Shown here: positions 6,299 to 10,324 of the stretch, in pieces
Position numbering within the stretch: position 1 is the stretch's first letter
Layout: every line of letters starts with the position of its first letter
Origin: Betaproteobacteria bacterium
GTDB taxonomy: Bacteria; Pseudomonadota; Gammaproteobacteria; Burkholderiales; SG8-41
NCBI GenBank assembly: GCA_029883965.1
Contig: JAOUIN010000067.1
Location: 1 to 10,324, forward strand
Direction of reading: 5' to 3'
Length of the DNA stretch: 10,324 nt
Position numbers and translations under genes: made by a program
Notes under the pieces: generated by a model
What the model saw: the letters and a program-made list of their open reading frames with translations, nothing else
Database searches by the model: none
Told to the model about the DNA's origin: nothing

Positions 6299-7930
6299 TC
6301 AGGTGTTTTCGGTGAGGTGCATCGCGCGCGCGACGCCCGTAGCCTGGTTGGGCAGCAGGTTTTCGTCGCCAAGCCGCGCGCTGAAGCCGGATCTCTGGAA
6401 CAGCGACAGCGGCTGGGCGCCGGCCCCGGCGATGATCAGCGTTTTCCCGTTTTTTGCCATCTTGCGGCGCAAGGCCTCGAGTATGTCGAGGCCCGTCGTA
6501 TCCACGTTGATGGTTTTCTGCATGTCGAGCACGATGGCGCGCGTCGGGTCGGTCGGTTCCGCGCGTGCGAGCAGCGGTTCGACCTTGTTGGCTGAGCCGA
6601 AAAACAGCGAACCGAACATCTCGTAAATCCGTACCTTGTCCGAGGCGACGTGATCAGGACCCACGGCCACGAGTCCGGTCAGCGACGAGATCCGCGTGAT
6701 GAAGAACAGCGCGGCCATGACCATGCCGACCTCCACGGCAACCGTCAGGTCGAAGACGACGGTCAGCACGAAGGTGGCAAGCAGGATGGCACGGTAATTC
6801 ATCGTGTAACGGCGCATTTCGCGGAAGTGATTCCATTCACCCATGTTCCAGGCCACGACGACCAGGATGGCAGACAGCGCGGCGAGCGGGATATGACGGG
6901 CGAGCGGTGCGGCGACCAGCACGATGACCAGCAGGGTGAGCGCGTGCACGATGCCCGACACCGGGCCGTAGGCGCCCATGCGCACGTTGGTGCTGGTGCG
7001 TGCGATCGCACCGGTGGCGCAGAAGCCGCCGAACAGCGGTGCGACGATGTTGGCAAGACCCTGCGCCATCAGTTCCTGATTGGGGTTGTGGCGATCATCG
7101 ATCATGTTGTCGGCCACCGTGGCGGACAGCAGCGATTCGATCGCGCCCAGCAGCGCGATGGCGATCGCCGGCGACACCAGGTGCCGCATGGTTTCGATGT
7201 TGAGTTCGGGCAGCGCGAACGCGGGCAGCGCCTGCGGAATACCGCCGAACCGCGAACCTATGGTTTCGACCTGCAGGTCAAACAGTGCGACCACGACGGT
7301 GCCCAGCACGAGTACAACTACCGGCGCCGGCACGGTGCGCCATTTCGCGGGCCACAGGATGATCAGCAGCAGGCAGCCGACCCCCAGCGCAACCGCGCGC
7401 CAGTTGAGGGTGTGCAGGGCGTTCCAGAGCACGACGATCTGCGCGAAAAAATCCGCAGGCAGTTCGCCGGTGGTCAGACCGAGGAAGTCCTTGATCTGCG
7501 ACAGCAGTATCAGTACGGCGATGCCCTTGGTGAAACCGCTGATGACCGACACCGGGATGAAGCGGATCCAGCTGCCCATGCGCAGCAATCCCATCGCGAG
7601 CAGCATGACACCCGCCATCAGTGTGCAGATCAGCAGGTTGGCGATGCCGTACTGGACGACGATGCCGTAGACAATGACGATGAACGCGCCGGTCGGGCCG
7701 CCGATCTGCACGCGCGAGCCGCCCAGCGTGGAAATGATGAATCCGGCGATTACCGCCGTGAATATGCCGGACTCGGGCGGCATGCCCGAGGCGATGGCAA
7801 AGGCGATGGCCAGCGGCAGCGCGAGCACACCCACGGTCATGCCCGCGAGCACGTCATTTCGCAGGCGAGCCGCGTTGTACTGGCCCAGCACCTCGAACAG
7901 CCGCGGACGGAAGCGGGGGAGCTGGATCAT
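6299..7930 (-). CDS. SulP-family anion transporter with C-terminal STAS domain
   Basis: This is a 543-residue inner-membrane transporter of the SulP/SLC26 family, which carries sulfate, bicarbonate or dicarboxylates. Seen: multiple hydrophobic helices over residues 25-415, the conserved GGPTGAF (77-83) and the second signature GGFCATGAIARTSTN (301-315). A cytoplasmic STAS domain follows (about 432-540). In STAS, VDTTGLD (476-482) matches the loop that in SpoIIAA-type proteins holds the phosphorylated serine; Thr478 aligns with it. Substrate cannot be chosen among the family's anions. The frame stays open to 8083, but the extra 51 residues are Arg-rich and would overlap the upstream gene. ATG 7930 begins MIQLPRFRPRLFEVL, a normal SulP start, and leaves a 32-base gap. 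It is likely the last gene of the kinase-enolase superfamily-SulP transcript. Confidence 0.93.
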   Translation of the reverse strand: MIQLPRFRPRLFEVLGQYNAARLRNDVLAGMTVGVLALPLAIAFAIASGMPPESGIFTAVIAGFIISTLGGSRVQIGGPTGAFIVIVYGIVVQYGIANLLICTLMAGVMLLAMGLLRMGSWIRFIPVSVISGFTKGIAVLILLSQIKDFLGLTTGELPADFFAQIVVLWNALHTLNWRAVALGVGCLLLIILWPAKWRTVPAPVVVLVLGTVVVALFDLQVETIGSRFGGIPQALPAFALPELNIETMRHLVSPAIAIALLGAIESLLSATVADNMIDDRHNPNQELMAQGLANIVAPLFGGFCATGAIARTSTNVRMGAYGPVSGIVHALTLLVIVLVAAPLARHIPLAALSAILVVVAWNMGEWNHFREMRRYTMNYRAILLATFVLTVVFDLTVAVEVGMVMAALFFITRISSLTGLVAVGPDHVASDKVRIYEMFGSLFFGSANKVEPLLARAEPTDPTRAIVLDMQKTINVDTTGLDILEALRRKMAKNGKTLIIAGAGAQPLSLFQRSGFSARLGDENLLPNQATGVARAMHLTENT

Positions 7931-7962
7931 CGTCAGGACGGGCGTGCCGTTGCGGCGGCGTA

Positions 7963-9072
7963 TCAGTTTACGCGGAACTTGCGGATCATCCGTTCGTCGA
8001 GCTCGATGCCGAAGCCCGGGCCGGTCGCAACGGCCATCATGCCGTCCTTTACCGACGGCCGGTTGATCCACATCTGCTGCCACACCGGGTCACGTTCCGG
8101 GTCGGCAAAACACTCGGCATAAGTGCCGTGCGGCACAGCCGCCAGCAGGTGGCTGGCGATCTGCGCTTCCTCATGATGCGCCATCGATATGCCGGCTGCG
8201 GCACATAGTCCGGCTGCGCGCAGCCAGTCGGTGACACCGCCGCCTTCCGAAGCGTCGTAGTTGACCAGATCGACGGCCTGCACATCGATCAGGCGGCGAA
8301 TCGCGTGACTGGTGATTTCGCTCTGGCCTGCGGTGACCGGAATGGCGATGCTGCGTCGTACCAGCGACATCTGCGCTGCATCGTCCTGCCACTGGCAGGG
8401 TTCTTCAAACCAGCGGATGTCGAGGGGTTCGACGAGCCGTGCGAAGCGGATGGCATCGGCCGCGTTCCAGCCGCGGTTGGCATCCACGCAAAGGATGAAA
8501 TCATCGCCTGCGGCCTTGCGCGCGACTGCGACGCGTGCGGCATCCTCCTCCGGCGACAGGCCGCCGACCTTGAATTTGCAGCCAGCCATGCCGGCATCAC
8601 GGTACGATTCGATTTCACGTGCGATGTCGGCGTGGGTCTTGCCGGGCATGTAATAGCCGCCGATCGAGATCAGCGGCAGTGCGTCGGTATAGCCGCCGAG
8701 CAGTTCGCGTACCGATTTCCCCAAGGCCTTGCCGGTCAGATCCCAGATCGCGCAGTCGACGCAGGCGATGGCTTCGAGCAGCAGTTTCTTATCGCCTGCG
8801 GTATGCGTCAGCTCAAACATCTGCGCCCACGCGCGCTCCCGCTCGAATATATTCAAATCTTTGATTTTATTGAATATTTCTTTTTCTATCAGGCTGGCGA
8901 TGTGGATGCCGTGGGTGCGGTTGTCGCCGTTGTAGACCTCGCTGACCAGACCGTCGCCGGTGCGCAGGCGGGTGATCACGGTCGAGCGTTTGATTACGTT
9001 GTAGGTTGCGCCGCCGAAATTGCGGCTCAACGGAATATCGACGGCAATGGCCTCGACAGCGGCAATACGCAT
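7963..9072 (-). CDS. mandelate racemase/muconate lactonizing enzyme family protein
   Basis: This is a 369-residue enolase-superfamily enzyme of the mandelate racemase (MR) subgroup. Seen: an N-terminal capping domain (about 1-125) and a barrel domain carrying KFK (Lys166, Lys168; the KxK base). Metal ligands are Asp198 in VDAN, Glu223/224 in FEEP and Glu252 in GQSE. Asp273 in NYDAS and His300 in AHHEE have the 27-residue spacing of the MR Asp270-His297 dyad. Family knowledge: Mg2+-dependent abstraction of a proton alpha to a carboxylate, giving racemisation, dehydration of acid sugars or cycloisomerisation. The exact substrate cannot be told. The start is 9 bases after the kinase stop, and the weakly purine-rich GAAGAA precedes ATG 9072. 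Residues 62-79 are encoded by an unusually AT-rich patch. It is probably co-transcribed with the kinase and SulP genes. Confidence 0.92.
   Translation of the reverse strand: MRIAAVEAIAVDIPLSRNFGGATYNVIKRSTVITRLRTGDGLVSEVYNGDNRTHGIHIASLIEKEIFNKIKDLNIFERERAWAQMFELTHTAGDKKLLLEAIACVDCAIWDLTGKALGKSVRELLGGYTDALPLISIGGYYMPGKTHADIAREIESYRDAGMAGCKFKVGGLSPEEDAARVAVARKAAGDDFILCVDANRGWNAADAIRFARLVEPLDIRWFEEPCQWQDDAAQMSLVRRSIAIPVTAGQSEITSHAIRRLIDVQAVDLVNYDASEGGGVTDWLRAAGLCAAAGISMAHHEEAQIASHLLAAVPHGTYAECFADPERDPVWQQMWINRPSVKDGMMAVATGPGFGIELDERMIRKFRVN
8845..8892. other. AT-rich patch inside the enolase-superfamily gene
   Basis: Only 9 of 48 bases are G or C in a gene that is otherwise GC-rich. It contains the palindrome GAATATATTC (8845-8854) and an inverted repeat TATTCAA (8850-8856) / TTGAATA (8870-8876). 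The reading frame continues through it and encodes a Lys/Ile/Asn-rich helix (about residues 62-77) in the capping domain. Its function is unknown, and it may simply reflect local codon use for Lys, Ile, Asn and Phe. Confidence 0.6.
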
Positions 9073-9081
9073 GCGGGTTCT

Positions 9082-10324
9082 TCAGACGAAAACGATCAGC
9101 GCACCGAGTGCGGTCGCGCCGGTTACGGCACCGAGAAATATCCTGCGGTCGCGCTGCGACCACGGTGGTGCATGCATGACTGTCGTGGCGCCCCAGTTGT
9201 GTTCGGACTCGTCTTCAGCGTCCAGGACTGCGGCGTCGATGGAATGGCGACTGACGCCGAACGTTGCGGCAAAACTGTCGGGATTGGTGACGGCACCGGT
9301 TTTCACGGCGAGGCGCATGGTCGCTGCCATCGAATCGAATTCCTTGGCGAGCCCGCGGGCGGGCAGCGTATCGCCCGGCAGCGTTGCAGTGCTGTCGTCA
9401 GCGTCATCGGCGCGGGATGCAGGCAGGGGATCCATGAAAAGGTCTGCCGTGGTTTGACTCGTCATCGGTCTGGCCGGCGCGCGCGGCGGCACGGTCCCGG
9501 ATGACACGAGCCCCTGCTGACGGCAGGCGCGCAGGTCTGACGCGAGTTCGCTGATGCTGGCATAGCGATCCTCGGCGGATTTGGCCAGCGCCTTGGCCAT
9601 GATCAGGTCAAGAACCGCCGGTAGCGATGCGTTGACCGAAGTCGGTGGCGGCGGGCTGAAGTTGACGATCTGGAACATCAGTGAATTGACGTCGATGCCA
9701 TTGAAAGGCGTTTGTCCCGTGATCATTTCGTAAATGATCACGCCCAGCGAAAACGTATCGGCGCGCGCGTCGCTGCGCTTGCCCAGCACCTGCTCGGGTG
9801 ACAGGTAACGCGGTGAACCCAGCACGACGCCGGTCTGGGTACGCACGTCAGCGGTACGCATGCGCGCAATGCCGAAATCGGTGATTTTTACGCGACCGTC
9901 ACGCAGGATCATGATGTTGGCGGGTTTGATGTCGCGATGCACGACGTCGTGCTCGTGGGCATAGGCGAGGCCGTCGGCGACCTGCGCCGCGATGTCCAGA
10001 GCGCGATCCGCCGTGATCTCGTTTGCGGCGATCAGGTCCTTCAGTTCGCGGCCTTCGAGAAATTCCATTGCCATGTAGGCAAGGTCACTGCTGCGACCGA
10101 TGTCGTGAATGGTGACGATGTTGGGGTGGTTCAGTCCGCCGGCCGCGCGCGCTTCGATCGTAAAACGCTTCTCGTAATGCTCCATCTCACCGGGGTCTAC
10201 GCCCATGTTGATGGTCTTCACCGCCACCGTACGTTCGAGCATGGGGTCAACGGCACGATAGACCACGCCCATGGCGCCGCGGCCGATCTCGGAGACGATG
10301 TCGTAGCGCCCGATTTTTTCCGGC
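9082..10324 (-). CDS. Ser/Thr protein kinase with C-terminal membrane anchor, 5'-truncated
   Basis: This is a Hanks-type (PknB-like) serine/threonine kinase whose 5' end lies beyond the right edge; 413 residues are visible. The frame reads on past the ATG at 10272. That Met is inside the glycine loop (GRGAMGVVY), so it is not the start; the preceding visible residues PEKIGRYDIVSEI are the normal lead-in. Visible numbering: ATP lysine Lys36 (VAVK), helix-C Glu57, catalytic HRDIKPAN (129-136, Asp131), DFG (149-151), activation-segment end SPRYLSPEQ (170-178) and EDRY (251-254). All catalytic residues are present, so it should be active. After the kinase domain comes a Pro/Ala/Thr/Asp-rich linker (about 275-390) and one hydrophobic helix (about 395-413) at the very C-terminus. 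No PASTA or other extracellular sensor follows. Nine bases separate its stop from the enolase-superfamily gene. Confidence 0.95.
   Translation of the reverse strand, partial: PEKIGRYDIVSEIGRGAMGVVYRAVDPMLERTVAVKTINMGVDPGEMEHYEKRFTIEARAAGGLNHPNIVTIHDIGRSSDLAYMAMEFLEGRELKDLIAANEITADRALDIAAQVADGLAYAHEHDVVHRDIKPANIMILRDGRVKITDFGIARMRTADVRTQTGVVLGSPRYLSPEQVLGKRSDARADTFSLGVIIYEMITGQTPFNGIDVNSLMFQIVNFSPPPPTSVNASLPAVLDLIMAKALAKSAEDRYASISELASDLRACRQQGLVSSGTVPPRAPARPMTSQTTADLFMDPLPASRADDADDSTATLPGDTLPARGLAKEFDSMAATMRLAVKTGAVTNPDSFAATFGVSRHSIDAAVLDAEDESEHNWGATTVMHAPPWSQRDRRIFLGAVTGATALGALIVFV

Noticed and set aside
7931..8083. 51-residue N-terminal extension of SulP
   Set aside because: The extension is Arg/Asp-rich, unlike SulP N-termini, and overlaps the end of the enolase-superfamily gene by 121 bases. 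Start at 7930 fits the family.
6650..8122. Long plus-strand open frame (about 490 codons) opposite SulP
   Set aside because: The product is extremely rich in Asp, Gln, His, Arg and Gly with no membrane or domain pattern, and it spans two real genes on the other strand. It is a shadow frame.
8305..9504. 399-codon plus-strand open frame spanning the enolase-superfamily gene and the end of the kinase gene
   Set aside because: It is antisense to two well-supported genes and shows no family motif or ribosome binding context.
10270..10272. ATG at 10272 as the kinase start
   Set aside because: It encodes the Met within the glycine-rich ATP loop. The frame continues to the window edge with the conserved lead-in residues, so the gene is cut by the window.

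Overview
The window is a GC-rich stretch of ordinary chromosome from a proteobacterium, most likely a gammaproteobacterium. The best evidence is the 1168-residue DnaE. It has the E. coli layout: a degenerate PHP start, catalytic aspartates that line up with D401/D403/D555 at a constant offset of 12, and an internal QxxLF clamp motif. I cannot name a genus. I saw no phage, transposase, CRISPR, tRNA or rRNA signal.

Layout, left to right. (1) On the minus strand, an EamA/DMT-family permease (652-1566) is followed by an alpha/beta hydrolase. The two share a 4-base ATGA overlap, and the hydrolase runs off the left edge. (2) A 257-base divergent spacer (1567-1823) holds a candidate promoter for the permease and several small dyads. 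(3) dnaE (1824-5330, plus strand) fills the middle and converges on acylphosphatase acyP (5358-5642, minus) with 27 bases between them. (4) A small DsrE-like lipoprotein (5755-6204, plus) stands alone. It has a strong ribosome binding site and ends at a hairpin that can terminate in both directions. (5) A minus-strand cluster occupies the right half, reading right to left: a membrane-tethered Ser/Thr protein kinase (entering from beyond the right edge), a mandelate racemase/muconate lactonizing family enzyme, and a SulP anion transporter with a STAS domain. The gaps are 9 and 32 bases, so these three are probably one transcript ending at the shared terminator.

How the genes fit together. DNA replication (DnaE) and acylphosphatase are housekeeping functions unrelated to their neighbours. 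The kinase-enolase superfamily-SulP cluster is the only part that looks like an accessory module. A plausible reading is uptake of an organic or inorganic anion, processing of an acid-sugar-like carboxylate, and kinase control. The STAS domain carries a threonine where SpoIIAA-type STAS domains carry their phosphorylated serine. That link is inference. The rest of the window looks ordinary, and I do not claim a clearly new system.
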